From Gremmenia infestans (lineage: Eukaryota > Ascomycota > Leotiomycetes > Helotiales > Hamatocanthoscyphaceae): DNA of 64,000 bases. Both the position numbers and the translations under genes were made by a program. This document shows positions 43,612 through 55,583 of the stretch, in pieces. A model generated the notes under the pieces. That model did no database searches. It was not told where the DNA came from and was given only the letters and a program-made list of their open reading frames with translations. Every line of letters starts with the position of its first letter. Within the stretch, counting starts at the first letter, position 1. The stretch covers positions 558,001-622,000 of the forward strand of contig JAFEVB010000002.1 in assembly GCA_032629725.1 (NCBI GenBank), written 5' to 3'.

Positions 43612-46600
43612 GGGGACGGTCGTTGTGATTATAAATTGTGAGGGTGATATTGGCGTGCGGAGTAAACAGAAGTGTTTCGTGAAGCTGGATGGAGCCGCAC
43701 CAGATTTGAGCGGGGATAGCTGTGCATATGCGACAGAGAGAAGGGCACCCCTCCCCCAATTCTCCACTAAAGGACCAGGATTAGGACTCACGAGAACGCA
43801 CCGAGGGCGGGGCCCCAACCATTGCACTGCCTAGCAGTGCGGGGAAGGAATGGCAGGGGTGAGGGCAAAGTAAAAATATGGAAACAAATAATGAAAAGGA
43901 AGCCAATCAAATTCAGCTTGAATCCAATGCTATACCTAATGCGTAGGATCTATATAGGGAAGGTTGTAACTGAGGAAAATTGGACATATCACCGCAGTTG
44001 TCTTTACAGCGGTATGCATAGTTAGCACTAAAACCAATCGGAAATTTCGTTGAAGCTTGCCCTCTACAGTGTACTAGAATGGTAGATGCACGTGCCGACG
44101 ACGTTGATAGTGGATTTACAACGCTAGCATTTTAAAGCAGGTATATATATAATACTCGAATCAAAATTTGATTTGGGTATAGTAGGAGTAAGAGCAATAT
44201 TTGGAGCACTTTATTGTGGGTATATCACGATATGGGCTGAAAGTGTGGCTGTATTAGTGGCAGGAGCCAGTTATATACTAGTGGAGGCTAGAGGCCCTAC
44301 ACTTACTCGTGATCGAGGTAAGGGGACGTGGATATCAAGATAGCAGCATATCCGCCAAGCAAAAGCAATGTTGGACGCTTGGGATTTGGTAATTGAAATA
44401 GGTCGTCCATACAGATCATCTGATCGAGTTATGAAGAGATGAAGACGAACCAAAGTGACGGGTTTTATGGTCCGCCATCATTATGTAAGCAGCTAGGTCC
44501 AACATACCCCCGGAGATATACCGAGTAGGTACTTATAGTAGTCATATATAGCTATAAAAACTTGCCGAACAAATTCAAGGCGCGAGGGATTTTTGCCTTA
44601 AAGATATAGGCTACACATCACCTTGGAACCTGTCTTCTTGCAAGCTGTTGTTGACCTAGAAAGACTAACAAGAAAGGAGACCCTGCAAAGTCTGATCAGC
44701 CAACCACAACCTTGATCAGCTGAGCTGCGACATTATCCTCATCGTCGAAATTCACCGCGCCTTCATCTGTCAAAATGAATGCGTCTGGGGGTCGTAGCCC
44801 GCAGACCTGACCTTGATATCCAGGCTATGCTAGTATAGCGCTAATCCTTCAGTACAGACAGTCACGTGCGGACAATACCCGTGACCTTTAGGCAAACGGC
44901 ATTATCGCAGCCGATCGAGGAGACGATGGATAGCACCCACATAGACCAGAACGATAGCTAGGTACCTCGTGAGGATATGATCGCGGCAGGGTCTGTTGAA
45001 TCGGATATAGAGCAAGACATATTGAGCGAAGAAGTAGGATACCTGTTAAATTCCCTTTGACACTATAAGAAAGCTTGGCTAATCCTCTTTCTGTAGAAAA
45101 CCATCCAATGATTTGGAGATCCAGGGGCTATTGGTAACATGACGAACAGAAGAAGCCGAGAGACCTTGGATGCGAAACATTCCATGACGGGATAGTGTTT
45201 ATGGTTGAATTACCACTTGTTACGATAGTAATCCTCAGAAGAGGATATGTATGCAAGAAGTAGCTGTAACTTTTTTATCTTCGATGAAGTGTTTATCTCA
45301 ACCATCCTCTGGTTGTAGATAAGAGTCTTCAGAATACTGAAATCTCGGTTCTAATTTCTAAGAACAAAAGAAGATCGAGTATTGAACATATTACTTGAAC
45401 CTACGACTGTAGAAGACCCCACGAACTTTCAGCTGTAGATATTGAGCTTGCATGGAAAATCAAGGGAGAGTAATCCATTGAGCCTTGAGTACTTTCCTCG
45501 AAAGTCTTTGAGTCGTATTTGAAGTTAATGATGAAGCTAGCAACTATGATACGAAAGCTCAAGACACATTGAGGTATCACGAGAGCAATTGTGTATTTAC
45601 CTTTCGATACAAAAAGTACCCAAGCAAGCAGAAAATAAGCTATCCATGCGTCCTCCACAGGGCCGAAAAGTTGGTAAAGGAGGGCCGTATGAGATCCAAA
45701 GAAAGCAGGTGGCAAGCCACACGATAGAAACATTATTTGATACTTTTATAGAGTTGAGAGGTTTTTGAGAGTGAAAAACAGAAGCCGCATTTAGAGAGTA
45801 AGGAAGACAACGGCTTGAAAATATTGCAACGCATCTGTGGGGCCGCTCGACCTTTATTTGATGCAAAGCTCATGATTGGGGGTCTTGAAACTTTGGGTGG
45901 GAATAGCTTTGGATCGACCGCTTCCGTTCAGCCTAGCATCAATTTTCGGTATTTACAGGTGTTCATCTCGTCCTAGCCTGCGTTTCTTTCCTGGACTTCC
46001 AGTGCCAGAAGGCCACGTCTTCGAGGACCGGCCTGATATGCAGCCGCGGAAGGCCGGTCGCGTTGTTGGAGCTCTGCAAGGGACCGTGAGAGCTTGGAAG
46101 AGGATGCAAGATAAAGCTGTACAAGTCTTGCGATGCTCGTTGGAACGAATTTAACTAAAGGCACAGTTGCAAAACGGCGGTTGGTGGGTGGGTTGATTGC
46201 ACAGCAGCTGACTGGCGCGTTGATGAGAGAATAAAATATTATGATAGCCGTAGGTAGATTGAAGCATAACACCTGATACATATATAGCTTCATATAGGTA
46301 AGCATACAATTAGTTCACGATACTCCGTTCTCAAAGGTGTGGTGCTTTACCTACTCGTACCTTATGATGGGTGACCACCGATCCCATCACCACAATCGAA
46401 GCTTGGCCTGTTCCTGAAAAGATCGTTACAGTACTTGAGCACTGCAGCTGACGGCAAAACCCGCCCGACACCGCGGTCGGTCAGTCGGCCAAAGGCGGTC
46501 AAAGGCGGTCAGTCAGAACCTCCAGTAGGTAAAGTCTGTCAGGACCCCCAGAGCCCCACCCCACTCGCTTGTTTCTTTAGCGCACCGGCGTTTTTCTCTC

Positions 46601-46929
46601 TCTGGTTCGATTATTTGCAAACAACTTCCTCGTCCCCTCCTCGCCTCTCCTCAACATATACAATCGATCCTCAAAACCCAACAATAGCTTCTTCGCAGAC
46701 TTTCTTCTTCGATTCTACTTCTGTACCCTCGTACAGACACTTCTTTGCCCTCAATTTCCCCAAAAGGTACGTGTCCTGCGCCTCTACAGTGGGCTGCAAA
46801 AAACCCCACTTCATCAGACCTCGACTTCAAATCTCTTCAGATTTTGCCTTCGAGGTCATTCAGCTTCGACATAGACACTAACATACCTTTCTTCGACCAC
46901 AGAAACCACTCCTCAACCCACATCTCATC
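43612..46929. other. 3.3-kb gene-poor region
   Basis: AT-rich, with many stops. A minus-strand open frame at 45401-45733 has hydrophobic stretches (DAWIAYFLLAWVLFV, IALVIPQCVLSFRIIVASFI) and could be a relic of a membrane protein, but it has no recognisable family. From about 46430 the sequence turns CT-rich and is probably the 5' leader of the CCHC gene, with a short repeat GGCCAAAGGCGGTC/AAAGGCGGTC near 46488-46512. Confidence 0.45.
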
Positions 46930-48246
46930 ATGGATTCATACGGTGGTGGTGGACAGGCCCGCGGCTGCTACAACTGTGCGTTATCCCACCCACATTTTCT
47001 CAGCTTCATTCCACAACCAAGCCTCACATTCACTCTCTCGCACATTCTACATTGGTATATATGGGTGTCCTTCAATTGCTACAGGCATTCATACCATGAA
47101 GTTAGATACGGTGGCATCCGATCTACATTCTTGTGCTCTTCTACGAATAGCGGTCTGCCTTTTTCGCAGGCGAAGAGCCAAGGAAGGTGTTCAATGGATG
47201 GCAGCCCTGAAACATGAGCCCAATATATACCTGCGACACCACAATCTCTTACAATTTGCTTCACTATACATCACAAGGACAAGGACTTGAGCTGACATTT
47301 AGAATTAGGTGGCGATGCTTCTCACCAGGTACAGGCGACCACATTTTCAAGCGCACCTTCCTACCAGATATACTGACTTAATCAAGGCTCGCGATTGCCC
47401 AACCCGAGGCCCAGCTAAGTGGTATGAATTCCCCTTATAACTTAGCCAAACATTGTGCTAATTAAAATAGCTACAACTGTGGTGGTGAGTGACGACAAAT
47501 CGAATAGATGTGAAACTTGAGAGACTGATTGAAGTGCGCGACTACAGGTGAAGGACACATGAGTATGTTCCGCCCCCATAACCCCTTAGGATATTGTTGA
47601 CAAGTTTTAGGCCGTGAATGCCCAGAGGGTCCTAAGGACAAGACGTGCTACAAGGTACGGATGTTCAAGATCCATGATGTTTATTTGGCTAACATCCTTG
47701 ATAGTGCGGTCAGCCAGGTCACATCTCCCGTGACTGCACCAACCCTCCCGTTGAGGGCGCTGGACGTGGTGGCGGTGGCTTCTCTTCCGGTGGCGGCGGC
47801 GGTGGATCCCAAGAGTGCTACAAGGTATGGCTTCACCTTGGACTTTCCGTCGAATTCTGACTAACTCGACCCAGTGCTCCAAGATCGGACACATCGCTCG
47901 TAACTGCCCCGAGGCTGGTGGATATGGTGGCGGTGCCGGTGGTGGTGGCGGATACGGTGGCCAGCAGCAAGGAGGCTTTGGTGGCGGCTTCGGTGGTGGT
48001 GGTGGTCGTCCAGGACAGACCTGCTACTCCTGCGGAGGTTACGGCCACATGTCGAGGGATTGTACCCAAGGCCAGAAGTGCTACAACTGTGGCGAGGTTG
48101 GTCACTTGAGCCGTAAGTATTGTGCTTTGACTGTTCGAATTACGACTAACAACCCCATAGGTGACTGCCCCTCCGAGACTTCGAGCGAGCGTACTTGCTA
48201 CAAGTGCAAGCAGCCAGGTCACGTTCAGGCCCAGTGCCCCAACTAA
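46930..48246 (+). CDS. CCHC zinc-knuckle nucleic-acid-binding protein (CNBP/Gis2/Byr3-like)
   Basis: Nine exons (46930-46975, 47309-47328, 47387-47421, 47471-47484, 47548-47562, 47611-47654, 47705-47824, 47875-48112, 48161-48246) give 205 residues and close every phase. Seven knuckles C-x2-C-x4-H-x4-C: CYNCGGDASHQARDC, CYNCGGEGHMSREC, CYKCGQPGHISRDC, CYKCSKIGHIARNC, CYSCGGYGHMSRDC, CYNCGEVGHLSRDC, CYKCKQPGHVQAQC. Gly-rich (RGG-like) linkers separate knuckles 3-4 and 4-5. Yeast and animal relatives bind single-stranded nucleic acid and mRNA and promote translation. Exons 2, 4 and 5 are only 20, 14 and 15 nt long, and intron 1 is 333 nt. Good codon bias suggests high expression (inference). Confidence 0.93.
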
Positions 48247-48973
48247 GTGTTCATCTGGCATGGTATACAACGAACGCCGTCCAATACTAGCGAACCTTTT
48301 GATTTCTTCATTTCCGAGAAGACGCTTTACGAACGATGGACCAAGATACAGAACCCCGGGCATTTGGAAAGGGTGGTGGCTTGTAGACAACAGTTGATTT
48401 GAGGATTTGCGACGATACGACACGACCCTACGGCCTTCATTGTATAATTTCACCGACCTTTACAGCACGATTTCCTTTGACTCCTCCAAAATGCCTCGAG
48501 AATTTCATGCTCTTGGGAGTTTGGGCCTGCGTTTATATTTTCCCTCCTTCTGCTGACTCATCACGGGTCTGCTTCTACATGCGTTGCTCTGGGCATTATG
48601 CCTACTGAAAAGTTTTGATGTGTGCTCGATGCACTGCATGATTTAGTCAAACGAAAACGAACGAACGGACGAACCTGGACAATCGGAAGGGAGAAGTTGC
48701 GAGGATGAATGACTGAGAGATGCTTATGGTTCACTCACACGGATCGATGAGCAGACCGATAGACATAGTTCAATGGACTGATATGGAATCAAGATTTGGA
48801 AGCAATTTTTCTTGAATTATAGTGACACTTGTGCCTCTGATCTATTAACCAACTAGGCTATAATTTTTTTCAATCCGCTTTCTTCAAACCGATCGCCTGC
48901 TTGTCCTTCTGCCCTTCCCACTCAATCATTTCCTGCCTTACCTTAATGCCCATCCTACCTCCTACGCACCATC
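48247..48973. other. 3' flank between convergent genes
   Basis: Probable long 3' UTR of the CCHC gene and 3' flank of the next. No gene recognised. Confidence 0.5.
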
Positions 48974-49687
48974 TCACTTCTCCAGCCTCAAACCCGACAA
49001 AAAACCCTTCCCATACTTCTCAATTCCCAAAAACACACTCTCCCCCCCAAGCAAAAAAGCAAACGCACTACAGGACACCCAATACGGGACACGCGCGACC
49101 ACAGCCCCCACCGCCATGGCATACAAGACTTCGATCACATACTTGCAGTTCCAGTTCCATTCCCACCACTGCCATCGCCATCGTGGCCTCGTGTTGGGGT
49201 TAGTGTTAACGTGAACGGGTGTGTGTAGGGTGTTGATATTGATGTCAATAAGCGAATGTAGAGTGTTAGTGTTACTGAGCCATTGTATGAGTAAAGTTGC
49301 GCAGGAGAGGGAGAGCAGAAATTCCCAATCTTGGTTTTCGGATAGGAAGATGTAGAGGAGGTATTCGGAGATGGAGTGCAGGTAGAAGGATGGCCAGGTT
49401 TCGGGGTTTTTGGAGGGGAAGTGGGATGGGGATGGGGGGTCTTTTGGAGTGCGTAGGGGAAGCGCAGGGGGGTGGTTGAAAGTGCTGGTTGGGGTGCTGT
49501 CGGTGGATGATTGGGGTGTTGATTGGGATTTGGGGGGTTTGGGCGATGAGGTGTCTGCTGGCTTGCTCTTGGGGGGAGATAGAGGTGGTGGGGGGAGGGT
49601 GGAGTTGCGGGTGGTTTTGCTTATTGGTCTTGTGTTTTCGTTTTTGGCGGGGCTTGGTGGGGCTGGATCCGTCGTGTTGGAAGACAT
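48974..49687 (-). CDS. membrane protein with proline/serine-rich N-terminus
   Basis: Intronless ORF, 237 residues. Residues 1-95 are Pro/Ser/Thr/Lys-rich and probably disordered. Hydrophobic segments follow: LLSLSCATLLIQWL, VLYAMAVGAVVARVPYWVSC and SAFAFLLGGESVFLG, with an Asn/Thr- and Trp-rich loop (RWRWQWWEWNWNCK) between the first and second. The compact C-terminal pair ending in a Lys/Gly tail suggests an organelle or ER membrane protein; no family was recognised. The tRNA gene starts its 3' end only about 100 bp upstream of this ATG. Confidence 0.65.
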   Translation of the reverse strand: MSSNTTDPAPPSPAKNENTRPISKTTRNSTLPPPPLSPPKSKPADTSSPKPPKSQSTPQSSTDSTPTSTFNHPPALPLRTPKDPPSPSHFPSKNPETWPSFYLHSISEYLLYIFLSENQDWEFLLSLSCATLLIQWLSNTNTLHSLIDININTLHTPVHVNTNPNTRPRWRWQWWEWNWNCKYVIEVLYAMAVGAVVARVPYWVSCSAFAFLLGGESVFLGIEKYGKGFLSGLRLEK

Positions 49688-49787
49688 TTTCTTCGTCGAA
49701 ATTTTCCTACTATTTCTGGTAAGTTACTGTAACAAAAATAACCCAGTAAACTGGCCCGGCCTAAAAAAATTGCCAAAAATATATTAA

Positions 49788-49936
49788 TGATCAAGCTGGG
49801 GTTCGATCTATTGCAATTGTTAGTCTTTGAATTTATTGATAGGTGATGAGAGAAGAGACATACCCCAGGACCTTCTCGGTATTGTGTCACAGTAATACTG
49901 TTAACGAGATGTGATAACCAACTACACCACCCGACC
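49788..49936 (-). tRNA. tRNA-Val (AAC) with an anticodon-loop intron and a 56-nt mRNA-type insert in the T-loop
   Basis: Read 49936 to 49788. Acceptor GGTCGGG pairs with CTTGATC (three G-U), discriminator A. D-arm GGTGTAGTTGGTTATCAC. Anticodon stem TCTCG/CGAGA, loop TTAACA...C with anticodon AAC, interrupted after the usual position 37 by a 19-nt intron (49898-49880). Variable loop AGGTC. T stem CTGGG/CCCAG encloses ATCGAAC only if 49863-49808 is removed; that insert starts GTATGT, has GACTAACA and ends CAATAG. Two T-runs downstream (near 49777-49773 and 49768-49762) could end Pol III transcription. The insert splits the B-box, so this may be a tRNA gene spliced in an unusual way or a recently inactivated copy. 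Confidence 0.75.
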
Positions 49937-50192
49937 ATTTGGGAATTTTGATGACAAACGGGGTTATTTTCGGTCTCGTATTTTGTATAGAAAATGATGG
50001 TGGGGAGGAGAAAAGCGATGGGATAGCCGATTAAAGAGGGTCTTTGTCTCTTGGGTATAAAGGATGATAATAAATGCTTTTAGTGCGGGTTGAGTTGACG
50101 CTTGCGGATATCACAGCTGTGAAAAAGGAACATGGTTATAAACACAATGAACAAACACAATGGAGGGAAATCATTTTGTGATACCTTTATCT

Positions 50193-50870
50193 TTAGTCAA
50201 AATGCTCGTTGACGTGATGGGCAACAGCCGCCTCATCTCCTTCAAATTCCCCACACACCGGACAAGTACTCGTTGCAGCTATTGTTGAAGCAAGGTCTTC
50301 AGTATCTTCGTCCGGTACTGCCTCATTTGATTTCTCTTCGTCGAGTTTCTTCGACTTCCCTTTCTTCTTGTTGCTCTTCACCACAACATAGTCCGCGAGA
50401 GACAAATTCGCCACGTCTGGTTCATCAGGAGCTTCAATTCGATAGTCTCCATATTTGGGCCCCGCGACTCCAGCGCTCGCAATACGAATACTCTCATGAC
50501 CTCCGTTCCCAAGCTCTCCATTCCTCCCCAGCCCATTCATCCCTTCCGCCCCCGCCTCCGCCGTCTCTCGACTAACCATCCTCTGCACCCTGCCCACCCT
50601 GCCATCCCGCAAGCGCACTTTAATACCCCTAGGATGATCTCCCCGTGTCAGGAGCTCAGCAACAATTCCTTGCACTTCGGTGCCAGTCGGCTGGTCGACT
50701 TTCAAGACTATTGAGACGGGGGCGCCGGGCATGACTTGTTGGGTTGTGGGCACGGGTCTGTAGTCTGTGCCTAGACTGCTGGGATTCCGATCATTGAGTC
50801 CTCCCCGAGAACGACCACCGCGACCCCTACTTCTGTTTGTTGGGCGGTTTGTATGCCGTGAAGAGTTCAT
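50193..50870 (-). CDS. YwbE/DUF2196-domain protein with C-terminal zinc finger
   Basis: Intronless ORF, 225 residues. Residues 48-100 match the YwbE-like domain: PGAPVSIVLKVDQPTG, VQGIVAELLTRGDHPRGIKV and RLRDGRVGRVQRMV, an OB/SH3-like small barrel found across bacteria and fungi whose function is unknown. The N-terminus is Arg/Gly-rich (NRSRGRGGRSRGG), suggesting RNA binding. The C-terminus ends in CPVCGEFEGDEAAVAHHVNEHFD-like spacing C-x2-C-x12-H-x3-H (UBZ type), a possible ubiquitin-binding finger. A lysine-rich linker (NKKKGKSKK) joins the two. The combination of RGG, YwbE and UBZ hints at a nucleic-acid-linked ubiquitin reader (inference). Confidence 0.88.
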   Translation of the reverse strand: MNSSRHTNRPTNRSRGRGGRSRGGLNDRNPSSLGTDYRPVPTTQQVMPGAPVSIVLKVDQPTGTEVQGIVAELLTRGDHPRGIKVRLRDGRVGRVQRMVSRETAEAGAEGMNGLGRNGELGNGGHESIRIASAGVAGPKYGDYRIEAPDEPDVANLSLADYVVVKSNKKKGKSKKLDEEKSNEAVPDEDTEDLASTIAATSTCPVCGEFEGDEAAVAHHVNEHFD

Positions 50871-52728
50871 CTTGGAGATTTGAAGATTGGTACCTAGATC
50901 AGAAGTGGTGTTTCCTCAGGTCGCTTGGTAAATGCAAAGAGAAACGCCCCTTTTGTTCCTGGAGGGGCAAATATTTGTCAAGGGAAAATATGATGCTTTT
51001 GAAGTGCTTAATTCTGGTGTGTCTTACGATAATCACATTAAAGGAAATATCTTGACCTAGAATCGTAAATTAATTACCGTAATATCAGGTGCTGCTCACG
51101 TGTAGATAACGTCGTAGTGCACGCTAACTTTTCATACCCGCACCCGCCCCGCATCAGCGCGTCTTCGAAGTCAATATTTACCCAGTTTGCGATTCCTGTC
51201 GCAAAACCGAATACGTCGACCATCAGTAAGTAAGTAATCGCGCGTCTATAAGTGTCCAAATTCTTCAACCCAACTCTGTTCCAGTGTCATTGCCAGCGTC
51301 ATTGATCCAGAAAGATGGACCTGTTCAAGCCAGTCCGTGTAGGGTCACCAAAAAACCCCGAATTTCGAAGCCCAAATCATCCTCGAAAGCCACAACCATC
51401 GAATTCAACTCGTTTCGCGGATTGCTTGGAAAACATGCGCCCAAGCTTCCCGCTGGTCAATTTGGATTCGTGAATAACGCGCCATAGTATATTAGACAAA
51501 GCCTCAGCTCGATGTGTGGACGAGGGTAAGTCCGCATCTCACTGATCTCACTGCCAATCTAGGTGTCGCAAACCTGCACAATCCTGACAATGGATTGCCT
51601 TTGTCACCTTCAGAATCCCCGAAGGTTGATGATGTGGTTAGTTTTTCAGCAATGCTGCCAAACGAAATACTCTTTGGCCCCTCTCCAACACCTGTGGCTC
51701 TACTTTGCGCTGCCTTCCCAGGCGAATCGCATACAACATCATCACCCCCATACACAAATCCTTGGATAGCCCACCCACCGGCACCTCATTTATTAGCCCC
51801 CCGTCTACCAGCTCCTACTGGTGCGGTGCCTGCCCTCGGATTGTTATACAGAGCTCAGTCAAGAGCGAACAATTGGCTGCCGCTCATGCTTAGTGGTTTC
51901 CTACTTTCGTAAGGTGTACGCGCAGAAGTTCTAGCGCAGCTTTCTTACCACAGAGATATATTACACGCCTGTCATCTTATCAAAATGGGTTGGCTGGCAG
52001 AGCGTTGCAGCGAAGAAGTCGAGGTGATGATAGCGACGACGGCTTCTCGCTTACACTGCAGGTATGCACGTCGACGACCCCTGGAAGCCGTACTTCAGAT
52101 GGCCAGTAGATAAGTAACTGCATAGCTCCTAGTAGGCGCTACCTTTTGCTCAACGCATATAATTGACCATTACAGTGGCCCTGTAGAATATGTTTAGTGT
52201 AGGCTTATTCCCTTTGGGCAAGATGACGTTGAAATTCTCACAACCAGCGAGACCGAGCAGAAATGGCTTTCGCTGCCACAGTCTTAAGCAGTCTAAAATG
52301 TCAATTGCAAGTCGCGGGCCATTACATTAATTAATAACACAGATTGCGTCTGTTCTCTGCATTGACCGATCTAGTCTAGTTCCAAATTCCAGCCCTGTTG
52401 CTTGTCGTGTTGCAATGCCTTGTTTCCTTTTTGGTAGTAATAGTTCCTTCCTCGCATTTCGGAATTCTCCAATCAATTTCATGAATTGCATTATGCCTCG
52501 TTGAGTGTGTAATCATGAGTTACACACGCCACCTGGCCTCGAGACAAACGGAAAACCTAGGCAAATTCAATCGACATGCGTAGCACGTTATTTACTACTA
52601 CAATCAACCGCCAAGCTACTTAGAACTGGCCCTTATGCACATAAACCATAGCTCTCTCTTTTCAGGGCTCTCAATTGACTCAGCTACCCGCAACACCCCC
52701 TCAGGCTAACAGAACACTTGCCCATTCG
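50871..52728. other. intergenic region, no supported gene
   Basis: Open frames at 51284-51487 (starts with GTG) and 51514-51912 on the plus strand are Pro/Ser-rich without recognisable domains; they could be parts of a small spliced gene, but I cannot support one. The right end is the promoter of the glycosyltransferase. Confidence 0.4.
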
Positions 52729-54220
52729 ATGGCGGATGCTCGACGTCTTCCTGGCCGCCTGCGTCCCATCTGGTGGGACAGCCGCAAAAGAAGCCAGAGA
52801 GGCCTACTATTCATTGCCGCCGCTTTCTTGATTGTCCTTTGCGGGAGCTATGCTTCTATTCACTTACATATGGCGCAACACCACAAAGTTCTCATTATTG
52901 CCCCCATAGCACCCCACGAACAAGAAGAAGTGAGCGACAACCCCGAATACTGTACCACCTGGCCTGTCGAGAGCAATTCCAGCTATATACCCGCAGTATC
53001 ACATGTAGCGCAAAAACACAAACTCGATAGTTGGGCACCAAAAGGAGGATGGAAGAAGCCTCCTGGCATCAAGGTTATTGGGGTACTGTTTGGTAAGCCT
53101 CCCCTTAGTGTCTACCATGAAGACGGTACAGTGGTTGGTCTCTAACGTTATTCCAGCTGGCCGGCGGCGCACCATTGATATTCTGGACTGCTATCTTCAG
53201 CAAAACCTTGTGTCAAACGGCGGGTACCTCGACGAGGTATATTTCATGGTCAATACCAAGTCCGCTGAGGATATCAGGTGGCTGAAGACAGTGACTGGCC
53301 AAACAGAGGAATACAGCTTCTACTCCATGGAGAATTGTAAGGAGTACGGATGTCTTTGGGGGAACCTTACTGCTAAAGACACCATTTACATTAAGATTGA
53401 TGACGATATAGTATATATCCACCCAGATGCCATCCCACACATCATCCACGCGCGCATCGAACACCCGGACCCCTTTGCCATTTCAGCAAACATCGTAAAT
53501 ACCATGTTAATGAGCTATCTGCATTATCGCCAAGGAGCTCTGCACGCCTTCTTCCCCGAACCGCATGCGAAACCCACCTGGCCCGCGTCCGAGACCTGGC
53601 GCCCTTCGCAGATCCCACAATATCCAGACCCAGCGACCATTGCGGACGACTACGATATCCTAGCCATGGAACCTGCTTTCAGGGGCCAGCGCTGGCTACC
53701 CGTAGGCAATGATACCTCGCTGGATATGCTGAAGACGCCAATTGGTCGGTTTGATCCGAAAGAAGAAGTCACTGGTTTCGGCACCGCGCTGGACAGTTGG
53801 GCGCTCGGTGTCCAGCAACAGTACTCCCTATTGCAAAACCTCGAACTCAACACAATGAAACAGTACATCTTTGGCAGTGCTCTCTCCAACCCCTCCACGG
53901 GCGTAAGCAACACTCTCTGGGACACGAAATACACACGCTACAACCTGAATTTCGTGGCTGTGTGGGGGAAAGACGTGCGGGATAACTGGCCCATTGGAGG
54001 GGATGATGAGGGAGAGATCACGGAAGGGATACCGAGGAAGACGGGGCGGCCGTTTGTGATTGAGACGCGAGCTTTGGTGGCGCATTTCCATTTTTCGCCG
54101 CAGAAGGAGAGGGTCGTGAAGACGGATCTGATGGATCGGTGGAGGGCATTTGCGAACGAGCGGGTTTGTAGGGTGGGGAATCTGAAGAGGCCGTTTGATG
54201 ATAGGTGTGAGAGATATTGA
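52729..54220 (+). CDS. type II membrane glycosyltransferase-like protein
   Basis: Two exons (52729-53092, 53157-54220) give 475 residues. A short basic N-terminus precedes one TM anchor (GLLFIAAAFLIVLCGSYASI, about residues 25-45), the plan of a Golgi type II enzyme. In the lumenal domain IYIKIDDDIVYIHPDAIP holds the DxD metal/nucleotide-sugar motif, followed by FAISANIVN. The upstream block RRRTIDILDCYLQQNL starts the catalytic fold. Similar fungal proteins are unnamed glycosyltransferases; the sugar is unknown. The 64-nt intron has CTAAC. The first ATG in frame is at 52729; the frame upstream of it is open only to a TTG. Confidence 0.85.
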
Positions 54221-55036
54221 GGAGGAATATGTATGTTAAGCTTCGAGCTGCAATGATTTGTTGTCATGGTGGTAGCCTGGTAGAAATGATTTAACTATTC
54301 ATCTTATACCAAAAGGACTAAATCGTAGGAGGAAGGCTGTTATATCCAGCGCTTTTCATAGTTGATTAACTACTACCTTTGAAGCCGAATTTGAACTTAA
54401 CTACCGGTCGCTAGAAGTTAAGCTAAAGGGGCTTGGTAAATCGGCATAATAGCTCATCCGAAAGGAAGGTTCTCACGTGTCATAAAGCTCAGCTAAAATT
54501 ATGAGATTTTCTGGGTACCGCATTTTGTAAACCCTCCACTCATTTAGGTATTCGTTGGATTTTAACTCTATAGTGCTACTCTATTGACTGCAGCTGCTTT
54601 GCCACCATGTATATTTAGTCTATAGAAATAACACCAAACGACTTATCTTAGACTGTGGGCATTTGAAAGAGCACTATAAGTCTATAACAACTTTTTATTA
54701 CTTGCAGAGAATGAACAGCTCCTAGCATAGATAATGGGTTTTGAGTGATTTCAAAGGCTTCAATAAGTACTCAAATTGTAATGCTCAATTGCATTAGCTG
54801 ATCGCTCCTAAGAACGTTTCTCATCCATCCAAGCTCGGCTGGAATCCCCACCCCTACGTACAACCTCGCCAATCCGAGACAGACGACCATCTGCGAAGTT
54901 CTTTACCAAAGTATCGCGTTGTCTCCAAGTCACCCATTTCCTTTAGAACTCTCCAATCGCTGAATTACTGCTTCTTCCAATGGTCAAGTGCCCTCTCCAG
55001 AAACTGCTCCTTTCAGAAGCTGTTCCTTCGCCTTCT
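54221..55036. other. AT-rich intergenic region
   Basis: 3' flank of the glycosyltransferase and downstream of the HPP relic. No gene recognised. Confidence 0.5.
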
Positions 55037-55583
55037 TCAAATCCTTGCAAGATCACGTTCTTCTCTTATTTCCTCATCCAGACTTCTAGGTGCCACAAAT
55101 TTCGAATCTGGATGCTACCAATATACTGGATATCGATGACGCCCTAGATTATTGATGATAAGCGCCCAACCAAGCATGATTAGTGACGAGGCAAGAACCG
55201 TCGGCAGGTACTTCCAAGACATGGAGACAATATTGGCTTCTACAGCAGCGTTCAATCCAGTCACGGAAGGCCGTGTTTGTAGACATGATAGCTTCGATCA
55301 ACAATATACTACCAAATGAACCAATCCATGTAAAGATCCAAGTCTCGGTATGAGGAGGAATCTTCTTCAGCCATGTGAATGGGGGAAACGATAAAGGATC
55401 ATATGGCATCTCTGTGTTCGGGGCCCGATAGCCCACAAATCTTGAGACGTGTAGCGGAAGCCGTGCTCGATAGTCTTCCCTAAATTTGTAACTACTAAAT
55501 GGATTCCGACGGTTCATAACGCCAGGTGGAGCTGCATCATCTTTCTGCGTCATGATTGTGATAAAGAAACATAAGTAGTCCAA
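55037..55583 (-). pseudogene. HPP-family membrane protein, internally deleted
   Basis: The N-terminal part is clear: LPLHVSRFVGYRAPN, LSFPPFTWLKKIPPHTETW, FTWIGSFGSILLIEAIMS, FRDW. About 70-80 residues of the usual core, including the His-Pro-Pro (THPPAGAT) block, are missing. A different frame then resumes with AAVEANIVSMSWKYLPTVLASS, LIMLGWALIINNL and RYPVYW, followed by TAG where a second Trp would be. So there is an internal deletion, a frameshift and a nonsense codon. Intact HPP proteins are integral membrane proteins with TM helices, in some plants and cyanobacteria linked to nitrite transport. Confidence 0.75.

Noticed and set aside
51284..51912. Possible small gene
   Set aside because: First ORF begins with GTG, no domain, no convincing splice linking the two frames.
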